Positions 25,575 through 39,548 are shown, counted from the first letter of the stretch. The stretch: 64,000 nt of DNA from Limanda limanda (GCF_963576545.1 NC_083647.1:7233007-7297006); one strand, 5' to 3'. The notes: generated from the sequence alone by a model not told the origin. A program made the numbers and translations.

Positions 25575-25770
25575 TCAGCATGACCTTTGACCACCGTAAT
25601 CGTTATTTCATGAGTATGTGAACATCGATGCCAAATTTTAAGGGATCCTCTGAGATTTTACAATCTCTCATTCACAAGGGAAATGGTTTTGTGAGGCCAC
25701 AGTGACCTTAACCTTTGAGTAAAAATATCTCCAGGTTATCTGTAAGTGTAGGTGAATGTTTTTCAAATTT
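25575..25770 (+). repeat. decayed dispersed repeat, 'cacagtgacctta..' family
   Basis: The blocks tgacctttgaccacc (25581-25595), 'atgccaaattttaaggga' and 'gaggccacagtgacc' (about 25693) belong to a familiar fish repeat. In it, 'gtcacagtgaccttgacc' recurs in modules of roughly 120 bp, which is about the spacing seen here. A related segment in the opposite sense lies at 35870-36045. The parent element class is not known to me. Confidence 0.55.
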
Positions 25771-27204
25771 TTGATTTCATAAACTTATTGCTTATTTGCT
25801 AGCAAAACCCTTTACAGTACACAGTGTCCCTGGTGCATTCATTAGAAATGGGGTTTATAAATTAGAATTTGATGAATGGCTTGAAAGAAACGTTGTTTCA
25901 TGCTGTGTGATTTCTGCCTCTGTCACAGCTGAAAAGCTGCAGAATATCCTCCCGAAATCCCATTGACAAGCTCCCTCTGCAATGTGGGGTGTTACTAAGC
26001 CACAGAGATTTCCTGACTTCGTTGGTTGTAGCGGGTTGGCTGTTGCCAAGTACACCTCTGCTTTGATTCTGACAGCATAATATGCTTAATCAGATGCCAG
26101 AGCCTGCGAGCTGTGTTCTCCATCCCTCCCCATTCCCACCCACAGCAGCCCGAGTGCCCACACTGCCTCGTGGTGGGCTTAACACTGTTCGAGTGCAAAC
26201 AGCCACAGAGCTGTAAAAGTTAAACCAGAATTCCGACAGCTACAATTTCACGCCGTATATTAAGACACTGCTGTTGGCATACATGGTGCGTAGGTCATCA
26301 GCAGCTGTCAGTCTAGATTATGGTTGATGAAACGCATTGAAACATGGTACAGTGGAAAAAGGTTTTCTTAAGCATGTGTGGACACAATGTTTGGTGTGAA
26401 TTTTTTAGCTACAGTCACTTTTAATACAGATTCAAGACATGACATTATTCATGGGGATGTAAGGCCTCAAAGGTGATGAATATGTAAATCTAGGACTTGC
26501 AAGTGTTTTTGAGAATTCATAAATCTCCAGGATGGCAGCTGTCAGTCTCCTTGTGCTACTGCTTTCTGCCTGTTACTGGAGATTCAAGCCGTCTAAGTCA
26601 ACAACATCAAAATACAAACTATTTGTCAATGAACTTCATTTGACCTAAAAGGCTAAAAAAACTCCAGTGGCTACTAAACCAGAGTGTGGCGGTCACGTAA
26701 CTACAGATTTGGACGTGTGTGTGTGTGTAAACATTGTTGTTGCTAAAAGCACAAACCGTATTGAACTTCCAAAACTTAAAATGGATTTATCTATCATGTG
26801 CATACTTTGCATTGCCAAGTTAGATATACTGGATATACCAAGTTGTGGATGGTTCTTCCCACTTGTCTGCTTGTAGTTTCATTCAAATGCTACTAGATGC
26901 AGCATACATAAAGAAAAGGAGAGGTTTTGTTACTATGTCTTGATTCGAGTGTAGGTACCTCATCTGAGTCCATTGGGATATGTCTGATTGGATCTGGACG
27001 AAAGACATTTAAATTTCAGAGTGACTGTTCTTCCCAAAAAGAGGCCTGGAGCTTGTGATTGGCTGAAAGATGACAGGGTGTTGAGTACATCAGTATCATG
27101 AGAAAATTGTTAAATGAGACCTTATCAAATTCAAAGCTGAATGAACCTGTGATGTGGCATTATCCAATAGTTTCACCAAGTGTTTGCTCAATTATATACA
27201 TCAT
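25771..27204. other. unannotated DNA
   Basis: A short gtgtgtgtgt tract lies near 26718. No gene or recognised repeat otherwise. Confidence 0.4.
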
Positions 27205-27375
27205 GTATTACCTCCACCAAGGAAGTTACGTTTTCATCCCTGTCTATTTGTTGCCAGCAGGATTACACACAAACTACTGAGTAGATTTCTACTAAACTTG
27301 GTGAAAGGATGGGAGATTAGCTAATAAAGAATCCATTTAATTTTGGCTCTGGACAAAGCAGCAGATCAATGCAAT
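27205..27375 (+). repeat. decayed dispersed repeat, 'ctccaccaaggaagtta' family
   Basis: The blocks 'tccaccaaggaagttacg', 'gcaggattacacacaaac', 'aaacttggtgaaaggatg' and 'catttaattttgg' follow the order of a very common teleost repeat of uncertain class. It is truncated and mutated. A fragment of its downstream part (gggcggatccaagac) may be the piece at 33345-33376. Confidence 0.55.
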
Positions 27376-29009
27376 TTATTTTATCAACATAATGAGATTT
27401 CCTAATGAATAATGGACAGCTCTTAAGGGGGAAAAGCTCATTCTTCCCCAGTGGAAGTTTTAAGTTCATGATTGGAATTGTTTTGGCATTGTTTTGCTTT
27501 GCATATTTGACTGAATTTAGTGGGAGTGTATGTATTGATGTGTGCGCTCCAGTTTTATATTAAACACATTGGGGTTCTATGTAATGACTGTGGTTGTTTA
27601 CTTGATGTAAAACAAGCAATGTACTGTCTCATAAGTGTCAGAGCTAACTCAAATAAGAAGTGAGTTCCTGAGTGGCTAAAGGCAAATTAAGCTGGGCAGT
27701 CGCTTTATTTGCAACAAGTTGCACCAAGGCAATCAATCAAAAGCGCGTCCTGTCATTTATGTTCTCTTTAAGGGATCAATCAAGTTGGATGGAGGACGCC
27801 AATAAATCGTTTAAGCTGTGTGTCCAGTGTTAGTGATGAGCTCCGTCTCAGAGCCAGTATCCCTTCAGGCATTCGTGTTAAGGATTCACTCACAACAGGA
27901 TGTTAACATCATGAGCTGCAGAATGAAACTACTTCTTAGCCATTCGAATGGAAACTGTGAACCAAACACAGATGTGCACGGAAACAAAACGTCAGCATGA
28001 TACGGCATATTAATTGGGCTTCCAAATATCCCCTCATAAATAACACAAAGAGACACACTGTTTCTTCACATGGTCAGTTTTAGTTGGTCTGATCTCAGCC
28101 ACAGAAAACCCACCTGATCCAAACCAAAGCCTCAACTGGACTTCCCCCAAGGAGACAGCAAGGAGGTGGCTGTTCCCCTGGAGTTAGATTGTTTTTAGTT
28201 TTCCTGCATATAAGTTATCGGGCGCATTTAAAAGAAGCCGGCCATGTAAATTGATGTGCACGTGTTGGCCACTTATTCATGCACAGACATATAAAGGCTC
28301 TATAAAATAGCAGGCCATGAAATGTATTTATTGCAACTGAATGTACAGTGCGTCTGTGCTCATAAAATCTGCTGAAGGGCTCAAGTACCAATTTATCTCT
28401 CTGTCAATATTCAGTTGGTCACAGCCAAAACGATTAAGTCCAACAGGGACCAATCAAACATGGCTAATTAAAAGAATGTTTGTGTGGATGGTGTTTACAT
28501 TGCTGGGTATTTTGATCTGCTGGAGAAAAGAGGCCTGCTCTGCCGACTGTAACGCTCTCCAAACAACAACACAGCAACATATGCCTTCAAATATTTTCAC
28601 TGTACGTATGAAAAATCTCTCTCTCTTTTTTTGCTTCACAATTTGGTTTCCCAACGACTACATATGTATTATTTAATGTACTCTAAAAGAGTCCACAGCC
28701 ATTCCAGCAGCTCTGTGAGGCTGCACTTAATGCTGCATTCACACAATGTCATCGGAATAGGAGGAACAAGGAAAACACCACTCGGTTCCTCTAACTTGTG
28801 AGTGTTCGTGCATTATTTCGAGGTGGTTGGTCCTCGTGCGAACTTTGTTGGCACACAAGATCAATGGTCTCAATTTGTTTAATTTCTTGGGTTATTCATG
28901 AGGTGCAGCTTGTTGCAAAGGGAAACCAGGTGCCATTGGTGCATACAGTTCCTACATAATAAGATGCATTGATTATATAGATTACATTTTCTTATCCTGT
29001 GGAGTCAGG
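27376..29009. other. unannotated DNA, possibly regulatory
   Basis: No gene. Segments at 27725-27810 and 28255-28330 are dense in homeodomain- and TCF-like words (atcaatcaa, ttattcatgc), but conservation cannot be judged here. Confidence 0.3.
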
Positions 29010-29168
29010 CCTTAGCAACACTGATGCTTTAAGCTAAATGATAATGTCAGCATACTTATATCCTCACAATGACAGTACATGCTATTGTTAATTAGATTAG
29101 TAATTGAATGTTCACAATCTTATTACAATGTGTCAACCTGCTAATATTGGCTAATTAGCAAACCACTC
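29010..29168 (-). repeat. decayed 'gctaacatgctaa' dispersed repeat
   Basis: The words 'aagctaaatgataatgtcag', 'cctcacaatgacagtacatg' and 'ggctaattagcaaac' appear in the order of a common teleost repeat whose hallmark is repeated gctaacatg. Two other decayed segments of the family are at 48400-48615 and 62650-63190. Its class is not known to me, and the strand is relative to the copy at 62650. Confidence 0.5.
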
Positions 29169-31639
29169 ATGTGTCTAGAACATGCAGCAGAGGCCGAGCT
29201 ATGCCGTCTTTTACTCCCTAATGTTGGCCAACCTCCAAACACAATACTGGATCCTATACTTCCCATAATGCAATTCAGTTATGTATTTTATTTGAGTGTA
29301 CTTGTCTGGCCAACACCCATATCTGAAACGCAGGCTTCTTGTTTAAAGTCTGCTGACAAGCCACAATCGGGTGGTGAAACCTGATTTCCCCAGACTTGAC
29401 AAAGCTCGTCCAGATGAAGGGGACATGAGACGACTGCTTTCCCACACTTAAGTCATAAGAGTGCTGAATTGACACTAGTACATTACACCACACTTCCGCA
29501 CAGAGGAAAATCCACAGGTTCCCATTCACTTTGTCCCGTCCATACATGCTCTTTCCCTCCTTTACCATTATTCCTGTCCCTCCAAATAACATCAAATCCT
29601 CATCTGCCTATAGACCTGACATAATAACATGATGCTCAGTAGAATGCCATGGCATTGTCTATCTGGAGGGATTTGCACATGACACCTAAGCTGCAAATGC
29701 GGCATCTCAAAGACTAGAGGTCTATAAAGAATGCTAAGCACGTCGCTCTGCCCTGCTGTTGGCAGTGTTTTGATCCAAGCGCCGGACGGGAGGACCGGGG
29801 GTCCCTTTGAATGCAAATGAACGATGTCTTCAGAAAGGCAACACTCCTTAGAGTCACCTTAAACTACTGAGCCTGATGTTAAAGGCAACATCAAAGTGCT
29901 GGCACAATAGAAAGGCGCTCTCATAGCTCAGCACGTCACCACGAGCTACGCATTACATTTATAAAACCAAAGCTCAGTTGGTTTGAGACGGACATCTGGC
30001 TCGGCCCAGTGGTGCAAACATGAGACGTACAGCTGGGTGAGAATTTAACGGTTAGTTTGCAATAAAGGAAGCAAACTTTAGCGAAGTTTCAAAGATTCTC
30101 GGACACAAAGCAGTTTCCTTTTCTTCTGCTTTTGACTTAAATCTTACCATGTGTGCTGGTGTGAAAATGTTCACACATAATCTCACCCAATGCTATTTTC
30201 CTAGTCCAAAAGGTCCAATGCCAATATACATTTTAATGATTTACACCAGTTCTCTCACTGCCTCCAGAGGCATTCTTTCGGAGTTACATTGCTATATGCA
30301 TAATCTATGCTCTAACGACAGATGACAGCTTGGCACACTATTAAACATGCTGCTGTGGCTTCTTGAGCCGCCTCTGCATTGAACCTACAGTGTTTTCTAT
30401 CACACCGTAGGCCCGGCGCATGCAGGGGAGGGGGACCTGACCAGTTGTTGCCTCTATCTTTAGCTCCGCTTCACGGTTGACACGTTGTGCGGTTTGCTCG
30501 AGTGGCTCTGTGCTACATAATTCATCTGTGTTTGAGCAAAATCTGCTTGAGAAGAATTAATGTTACCTCGGCTCAAGGCACCGGCCATTTAATCATTATC
30601 ACGGTGCAGCCAGTCTCACTGCTCTTACTCCATGGAGAATGCAGAGTGGGGGGTGTGGTGGGATGGAGGGGTGTGCAGTACAACAGCTGGAGTGGGGTGC
30701 TCGGACGCAGAACAGTCACGGATATGGTATTTGAAAGCGTGTATTTTAGAATTGGATTTAGCAGCTTTAATAAGTGATGAATGTATGTGAAGTTGAAAAT
30801 GCTACGCTCTGCTGAGATGATCACAAGTGTGGATTACTCTTCTGTACACATTAAAGTGCAAAACGCATGCATATATATTTGATTAAAGTTAAGTTCACAT
30901 CTTTCATTTAAACATTTGAGTCAAAACTGCACAACAAAATGGTGCGAAATACAGAACTGCGGTTTGTTTACTGCCCTTTGCCACAGAGAAACAGCCTAGA
31001 AGACAGCTAATGCCACATTCACATCACATCCTTCATAATTACGTGCAGCAGGGTGGAAAAAGAATGTTCACGTCAGCTTACAAAATGTCAAAGGGTTAGG
31101 GTTTATTCCTGAGCTTTTCTGACAGCCACAATATCACCTGGTAGGAACTGCGGCAGTGTCAACAGAACACAGGCGACACGACAACACATCCAACAGCGTC
31201 ATTTAATTCACAAAAACAACTTATTGAGCAAATTCAAAAGGAGATATTCACAGTCTGTCTGTTTGCACTTGGTAAAAGATATAAATAATAGAAAATCAAA
31301 GAACATTGAGGCTGGTGTTGCTCTGGACATTATTTAAAATAAATCTGCCAACCCCTTCTTATAATGTCCGGAGAATGGCTGGCTGAGTGAGCCCAAGCAA
31401 CAGACGTGAAAAAGAAAAAAATTTATACGTATATATTTTGGGATGAAAAGGAGGTACCAGATATAAAGAAGATACCAAAGAAAGATGTCAACGTGTAAGT
31501 ACGAGATTTGAGAGCTTTTGAAGTCAGCTGACTTCTTGCTGGCTGCTGACCATAGACTATGAACGCAGCAGGACTGCTTGACATTTAGTATTGAAGTTAT
31601 CCTTCAAAAATGTTTACCCTAATCAATGCTGCTAAAACC
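29169..31639. other. unannotated DNA, about 2.5 kb
   Basis: No recognised repeat or gene. The open frames (for example 29275-29595 minus) have no recognisable domain. Confidence 0.4.
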
Positions 31640-31888
31640 TTTATCTTGGTGATGTTTTCCTACACTTAACATCTATTGCACTTATGCTCTGGGAGAGGGA
31701 TCCCTCACATGTGTCTCTCTGAGGTTTCTACGTATTTTTACCTGTTAAAAGGGTTTTTAGTAGTTTTTCCTTACTCTTGCTGAGGGTTAAGGGCAGAGGA
31801 TGTCACACCATGTTAAAGCCCTTTGAGACAAATTGTGATTTGTGAATATGGGCTATACAAATAAAATTTGATGATTGATTGATGATTG
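31640..31888 (+). repeat. fish dispersed repeat with (TTGA)n-type tail
   Basis: The ordered blocks 'tctattgcacttatgctctg', 'gggagagggatccctc', 'tctctgaggtttcta', 'gggtttttagtagtttttcc' and 'gtgaatatgggctatacaaa', plus a terminal gattgattgatgattg, match a repeat found in many teleosts. The simple 4-5-nt tail suggests the 3' end of a non-LTR element or a SINE mobilised by one. Confidence 0.65.
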
Positions 31889-34800
31889 TGTGACAATGTG
31901 ACTTACATATATATCGGATTTCCTTTTATGTCCTGCCTCGACCTAGGCACCAACCCTTAGGTTAGCAGAGGCTATGTGGTTAAGTTTTTCCTCTCCATCA
32001 AGATTGGACTAAGTAGTATTAGTACTGCTGTCTTTGCTTATATTGGAATTCAAGCATTTTGGTTTAACCTTTTCATAATCACATCTCCATACAGCAAATT
32101 ATTTCCGCATAAACATTAATAGCATGCAGACAGACACGAAGATTTAAAACTCTTTTTTCCTTACATTCCCTCAAGACCATGTAAAGTGCAGTCTCTGAAC
32201 TTGTTATGTAATATTCAGGTTCTATGCCAATGAATTCCTCTCTTTTTAAATATCCAACCTAAAAATAACTGGAATACGAGCGTATCGCCTGTAAAAAAAG
32301 TTTGCTGACCACCATGGAAACGCCAAACCCTCTTTATCTCAGCCTCCGTGGTTACCGCCGCATGCCTTTGTCGGGAAGAATTTTCTAACAGCGCGTGACA
32401 CATCTAAGTTTGTTTATGGCGAGGAAGCTACGGTACAGCGCTAGGCCCTATAGTGTGTCGGCAGCTCAGTGTTTAACACCCCGCGAGAGTGATGCATCTG
32501 AGAAATGAGTCGGTGTATTTATAGTCTCATTTGCATGCAAGATATATTATGAAGCTGCATACAGTAATTTACTGTGTTAGTTGAGGCCTCTAGTGCCGCA
32601 CAAAAGATGGAATATTTGAGTTGATGACAAGTACACAGGGGCTCTGCATAATGTATGCAAGAGTAATAACGCACTTTAAATTCCAAAATTCTTTGTCGTG
32701 GCAAAATCTGTTGTGAGTGGATGTTGCGATGAGGCTTACATAAAGAGCCTGAGCCTGAAGCACATGTTTGTCTGCTGCCAGGTTGTAACGTACTCCCTTC
32801 TGCATGCGGGATGTAAATTGTAAGCTGGATTACATCCAAAACATTTTATCGCCCATCACACAGTCATGCAAAGCCGCAGTGCGATATTTCGCTCAAATGC
32901 AATAGATGCAACTGAAAGGGGATCAGTTTGGGCACATTCTGCCCATTGCATCAATGTGAGCACTATCTATCTAGCCATGGTAATGTGATGTTCACCAACA
33001 AACACCTAGGGAAGTCAGGCCACTCCCTTTTCACCTGAACAGTGAGAACAAAGGATCACTGAGAAGACAAGTGAAGAGGGACCTCTCCCCCCTCAATTCT
33101 TACATTGTTATTAGACAGTTCTTGCCTCATTGATCACCCAATCACATTATTTCTCTCAGAATTATTTGTCTGTGTGAGGCCATTTAACATAATCAGCATG
33201 TGGTTGAGCTCATTATAAACCCGATAATAAGTCTTACTACTCTGCAAAGTAGGTTGTGTTCAATTGTGTTAGGGTTATGCAATGAATACTGGAAGTGTAC
33301 AGTGCAGGTCAGGAAAAAAATCAATTCAGGTGGGAATCCAAATAAATGGGCGGATCCAAGACATTTTCACTTCCTCATGCACAATTGAAAGTTATGCAGA
33401 GAAAAGTGTGACCGGTTCTGGAGATTTGGATTGTGACGATAGCACTACTCACAAATGGACAATGCAGCAGCGAAGAGAAACACCAAATCAGAGACCTCTT
33501 GTGTTATTTGGAGTGTAAAACACTGCAGCAGGACAAATGAGAAAATTGTGGGCCGCCACAGACTAGATAATTAATGAGAAACACTGGTTTGACATGGCAA
33601 AGAAAGGGCATTAATGTCTACAATGCAGATAATTGAACTTCAGTAATTTAGTGCTGCTAGACATCCCACCAATTCATTTTTTTTGCACATGTTAAAGTCG
33701 ATTCTGATTCAAATTATCATATCATTATCCTGGTTATGTCACAAGTAAACCGACTCACCCCACCCAAAGAATGATGAATGGCTCTCAGAGAAGAACAGGG
33801 CCAGACCATGTGTCTCCCTTCAAAGAGCTGAAGATCACCAATACGATCACATCTCTGCCTTTTTTTCTTTTTATGTCTTCAAATACTTTCACCTCAGCAG
33901 AAGAACCGTTCACCTGCTGCGGTGGTGTAGGCTCGTTCCTTGATGACAAAGCATGGCATTTTGAAAGGTTAGTCTATACAGTGTGAACACATGGTGACCC
34001 CTCAATCTAAAACCTCCACTAACGGCCAAGTCTGTTTCATTCAATCTAATTTTTTTTTGCTTCTGATAAATCACCATAAGGTCAAAACTGCAGTAAATAT
34101 AACGTGCAGCCACATTATTGTGACGTTTCAAGTGTTGCATTTTCACACGTCCCATTTAGAGAACATTTCTGAATTTTTAAAACATCAATATGAGGCTGGC
34201 ACATTAAAAGCATCTCCATGACAACTGCTTAAAAAAGAGGTTCAAATCTTTTGGATTTTATTTCACATCTACAAGAACATGCATTTTTTTGGTATAAATG
34301 TCAATGCATTTATAATGCTTATTAACTCAAAGGCCATTCATTATTTGTTCAGAAGAGAAAAAACACAGGCTATAATTAAGGTTAAGTCCTGTCACATTTA
34401 TGGATTAGGTGCTTTGAGTTGAGTAACGGCTGGATTCGCTGTAAGTTGGTCTACAGTCACGCTGCTAACTTGTAAATAAAGCTGCCAATGCCTGTGGACT
34501 GATCTCACTCGCTAAGTGCCTCAGTGTGACAGCCCGCCACCAGACTCTGCTTCCTGTCATGGTTAATCACACATGATGAGGCAAGTTGTCACATTTTGAT
34601 GCCGACGTCTGAAAACACAGAAAAAGGCCTCATTCAACACCGGACTCGACAGGCAAAAAAAAAAGTATTCCCCATCCTCCTCATACGTCTTTCATCTTTG
34701 CATCTACTCTTTTTTAAATCTTCCGTTAAAAAAATTCACCGTAATTCTTTCAAACATAAGTTAACAAGTGGAAAATGTGTGTTCGCAGACAGCCAGGGAT

Positions 34801-35869
34801 TCAAGATTTCTCTTTGTGTCAGTAATGTTCAGTCACTTGTTTTTGCACAACCACACCCACTAAGGATGAGAAGAGTTCTGTGCTTCTTGTTTGGGTTGTT
34901 GTGTTTAGGGTCATTTTCTACAAAAGCAAAGAAGCTATATTTTGATTTCCTCCACAGTGGAGATCAGAGGTTGTTTCATTGGTAGCTTTAATGGTTAGTT
35001 GTACATAAACTACAACACTGATTTCCACTAAACCCAGACCCCTTCCTTTTCTTTCTCATTTCTAGTAGGAGAACAAGACAATCATGAGTAGGATTGAGAA
35101 TATTCCGGTGTTGCTCACTCGAATTTGAATCATCTGTCTGAATTGATGTGATGACGCCTTTCTTTATTTTTGAAGGAGCAGATTATACACTGTAGTCTTC
35201 TGAGCCGAGTAGACTTCATGTGAAAGAATGAAAGGTCTCAGCCTGTTGGCTATAATGGCTGAACCCTGGATGGTAGGTGGTAATTATGTTGTCTCTGCTG
35301 AGCTTTGTTTGTGACGCACAAAGTTCTTCAAAAAAACATAAGAAAACTCCACAGGATACATGTCTGCCAACTTGTATTCTTGTATTGTGGACATTTTTCA
35401 GTCTCTCACAAAGCTTAGATCTGGAGTAAACTCCTGACGCCAAAAACAGTTCACACTGTGCAGACTTTAAACACAAAAGAAAAGGAAATTGATAGATGCT
35501 TGAGGACAGCTGTTTTGACTCATACATTCACAAGTTTGAAGTTTGCCCAGCTGTTCACATCACTCTCAAACAGGGTTTTACAACTCTGTTCTCAGGCAAC
35601 ATATGATCCCTCATTTCAATTTTCACCAAACACACTGAACAATAACAATACCTATTTCATGTCTGTTCTGTTTGCCAAGGCCACTTTGATTCAGGACTAC
35701 AATGGATGACTTCAACCCTCCCAGCCCTCCCTCACTGAGGCGTCTGGCTTTGTCCTGGAGAATGTTCACGTCAATCCCAGACTGGAGACTTAAATTTTAC
35801 GATAGTAGACATATTTCATCCTCCACCTTGAAGTATAACGTTCAATCCATCCAAATAGGGCTGCAGATT
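31889..35869. other. unannotated DNA, about 4 kb
   Basis: Mostly unique. A 46-bp fragment of another dispersed repeat may lie at 33330-33376 (gggcggatccaagac). The 129-codon open frame at 34596-34985 lacks splice context and domains and is not called. Confidence 0.4.
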
Positions 35870-36045
35870 GTTTTATTATGCCTCCGTGCCGGCGACAGCC
35901 GAGCCCAGAAATATGTTTTTAGGGTGTCCGTCTGTCCCATTGACATGAGGATGATATCTCTTGAGGGAATTTCTTCTACCTGTGCAAAAATGATCTTCTT
36001 GACTCAAAGATTAACTGATTGAAAGATAGAGATTAAAGGCAACTG
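35870..36045 (-). repeat. decayed dispersed repeat, opposite-sense relative of 25575-25770
   Basis: The blocks 'cctccgtgccggcgacagcc', 'ggtgtccgtctgtcccatt', 'gatatctcttgagggaattt' and 'gactcaaagattaactgatt' match the complementary reading of the 'gtcacagtgacc' repeat family. The copy is short and diverged. Confidence 0.55.
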
Positions 36046-36985
36046 CGAAGTCACAAACCATAACTTGCTAATGACAGGGATAATTATGACCAATTACACA
36101 AAAATATCTGATTGGTTTAAATTCTAAGATTTTATATCCAAAGGTCATTATAACCTCCCAACCTCCGCTAATACACTTGTCTGCTCATTATTAAACACCA
36201 TAAAACAGAAGAGGAGATCAAACTGCGACCAAATTTCACATTTGGTGCCAACCTTGAAATTACAAGTGCAGTGCCTGTTCTAAGGCCGTCTCTTTGGAAT
36301 GGGCCGATGGCTTCTGGTTGCAGTTTTCTGTCTGAAACTAAAAGAGTGACCTGTAGTAATTTAGCAGTGGCTGCAAGACTACAAAGTACCTGTTTATTCA
36401 GTGAAGCTCGACTCAGTACACAGAACCACGAACCGGAGAATCAGTTGTCGTAGTCGTAAACATGCCGGGTATCATAAACCACAATGTCAGTTGTCATTGA
36501 CGATTCCCAGCCGCTGCTGCTACAGAGCACCGCTCGGCTGTTAATAAAAACTTTATTAATGTGGAACACATCATGGGCAAATTGCACCGATTTCGAGACT
36601 CCACTCCCTTGGGTCCTTAACAAAACAAACAGCAAGTGTGAAGGTGATGAGATGAAAGATTTTCAATGTGTTCCACAGAATGACAAAGATTTGTGGAATT
36701 TGTTGTGAGACATTTTAGTTAATAGATGGTGACCGTACAGATCTACAGAAGATGCATGTGAAGCATCAATGTTATCCATGTGAGCGCATAAATTACATTA
36801 TATAAGTCTGGACTGACGCTGATGTAAATGAGGCATGATTATGTAAATCCAGAATTTCACAGAGAAAATGAAAAGATTAAAGTCCCGATGTTTGTATTAT
36901 TTGCTTTTTACTTCCTCCCACAGTCTATAATCCCATGAATCATGTGTCATGTCATGTGTTATGACCCTGTGTTGGCGAACGACCC
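36046..36985. other. unannotated DNA
   Basis: No gene or repeat recognised. A locally GC-rich stretch at 36484-36600 has open frames on both strands without splice support. Confidence 0.35.
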
Positions 36986-37007
36986 CTTGGGAACCACTGC
37001 TCTAGAA
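36986..37007 (+). mobile_element. possible hAT (Charlie-type) terminus with ctctagaa target site
   Basis: The string cttgggaaccactg ends at 36999 and is followed by ctctagaa. Charlie-like hAT elements end in ...gaaccactg and prefer nTCTAGAn targets. No matching left end is visible, so this is at most a truncated relic. Confidence 0.3.
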
Positions 37008-39548
37008 AATGGGGTTGAATCTGCTTATGTGATATAACCGACAAATCAATAATGGCTTAATCACATATTAATCAAAATTCTAATTGAAGGTTAAACAAAT
37101 ATGCAAAGTGAACGAATAACAGGATCTAACAAGAGTCTGATAATGACGTTTTTGAAACTAAACTATTGACGGGTCATTTTTTACTTGGTGAAATGTTTTA
37201 TTTATCCTTTAATAGGATGGACTGGATTGTATTATGTGAAATAAATCCTTTATCAGCGTTTGAAACTAAATGGCCTGCAAATTACGAGCTGCGGTGTCTG
37301 TCGCATCACGTTAGCTTCTTCAGAACACACATAAAATATTCAATTAACCATTCCTAGTGCCGTCAGTCACGAAGCCGTCAGTCAGAGCGATATGATTGAA
37401 TCCCTTTCTGCCGCTCCTTGATGACACCGTGGTGTTTGTTGGTAACGTGCTGCATTCTGTTTGCAGAATGCTGCAAACCAGCTGCTGAGGGCAATAACAA
37501 GATGCTGATGTGCAAAAATACCGCAAACACCCAGGAGAGGCACGAATGAAGAAACAGGGCCGGCTCTATATTTAGCATCAGCACAGTGTGAGCTCGTCTG
37601 ATGAGGCAAATGAAGAGTTGCTCCACATTTGCATGATGTGGGACTTTGGTTGTCTGGCAGTACAATGTATGTCATCGGTTAATTAGATGGGAGAATATGC
37701 ATCCGTCAATCAATTGCATCTTTGATCAATAAAACATGAAAAGCTTTGTCAGCAGTCGCTCAGCCGCAGTCTATAAAAAGACTAGTGGATTTTTTTTTTC
37801 TTTCTTTTGAACTGGGAAAAACGTGTTTCAGTTGATTTTCTACACTTTCATGAGCACCACCACACAAATCACTGTCATATTTTATTCAGCTTAAAGAAAA
37901 CAGATGAAAGAGTTCAGGCAAAACCACAGACTATTGGAAAAGAACTACACCCAAACATTTAGGTCTTTGTTTTTCTGCACTTTGTCCTTTTACAACTATA
38001 GATATCAATAACAATACATATCTTTCTAAAGGGCGTTTTTTTCTAAATTAGGTTTTTTTTCTCATTCACAGATCCCGAAATGTCTTCTTCGGTAACACTT
38101 ACATAGAACAAACTCGCCATTTCATTCCTTTCTACACTTTGAAGCTTTTTACTGCGGAGTCTGCTCATATTTCATTCATAGCCTGATTTATAGAACATTT
38201 TATTCCCAAATAACATGCCACAAATGTTTTTTTTTATGGCTTTGGAGAGCATTTTCAGATTTATGGAACGATAAAAAGATTCAAGAACTAAGACCCCCCC
38301 CTGAAAACCTTTTTATCGAGAACATATGTAACGCTCAGATATCACATCTTTTTGCAAATTGTCACACATTAAACTCCATTAAATGTATTAATAATTCCAC
38401 ATCTTGCCTTAAATGATATGAATCATTAGGTATATTTATAACCTTGCAGCCTCTGCCAGATTCTTTCATTGAAGGTAATTGTTTATTGTTAATCTCCATT
38501 TACTTGTAATGATACAGCTTTGCAGGAGCGTAATTAATCATATTGAAAAATGTCAGTGTCGCAGTCAGTTTGCTCTGAAACTCCGTGTTACATATGTCAC
38601 AGCATGGGATCTCAATGATCACCTGCTGCTCCGAGCAGTATTTATAAAATCATCTCTCAGGGTTTTTTGAGAACTATTGCTTCTGATTAGGGCCAGGCTA
38701 ATTTCAGATAATACTGTACTGCAGTATCAGTCTTTAGTTCATTTCATGTGCACACAATCTTTATATACAGTGCAATTAACCGTCCTGGGAGTCTTAGAGG
38801 GAGATTAAGTGGAAGCAAAATAAATTGTTACCCTCATTGCACTATTAGCTTAACACAAACTCTCATGAAGCTATTTCGCTAAAATGTTCCCAAGACAGCA
38901 GTGCAATGTCAGTGAATCCCCCCCCCCTTTTATATTGATTGCATGTGCTGCTTCAGGCTGCATCTACAAAGATGAATTGAAATGTTGTTTGCAAAAGGAG
39001 GTCCCTTATGGAGATGTAGAGAGAAAAACACACTTGAGATCAAGCGTTTAAATGGAATAGTTTTTGCAGCTGAATAAGTAGTAAGGTGTCAATAAGTGAA
39101 TATATGAAAGCAAATTTGCATTTGACTGGTGAAACTGCACATGAGTAAAGAGGGATTTATTCTTGTCAGGGTGACAAACCTCAAGAGGAAGCCTGTGGTT
39201 TATCCAAACAAAGAATCCTCGTTGCATCGACCCCTATTGTTCAGAGTAAATTGTTATTGCAGTGGCCATTTAACATTTCAAGATTTGGGCCTCAGGGTGG
39301 CGCTAAACGGGTGGTTACGATAAATCTTAGGATTTGATCCTCTGGGGACCACACAGTCGATACTCCCTCACAACAAATGTCCTGTAATTTAATCCAGTGC
39401 TTTAAATGATACCTTAGTGTCTGGAGGAATTACATTAATATTGAGCGACTCTCAGCCTCATGACTTTAGTGCATTCAGGGCCAGTGTAGGACATGTTGTG
39501 TCCTGAAGGTCAGGCTGACCGTTTGTCAAATAAACAACCTCCCCTCTA
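37008..39548. other. unannotated DNA with a homeodomain/TCF-motif cluster
   Basis: No gene. A short hairpin (gcattctg / cagaatgc, 37452-37471) and a motif-dense segment at 37680-37760 (ttaattagatgg, gtcaatcaattgc, ctttgatcaataaaa) are the only notable items. Confidence 0.35.

Noticed and set aside
32529..32536. Perfect octamer ATTTGCAT (another at 29811-29818, reverse)
   Set aside because: About two are expected by chance in 64 kb on both strands.
34596..34985. 129-codon open frame, plus strand
   Set aside because: Lys- and Phe-rich from A/T runs; no recognisable domain.
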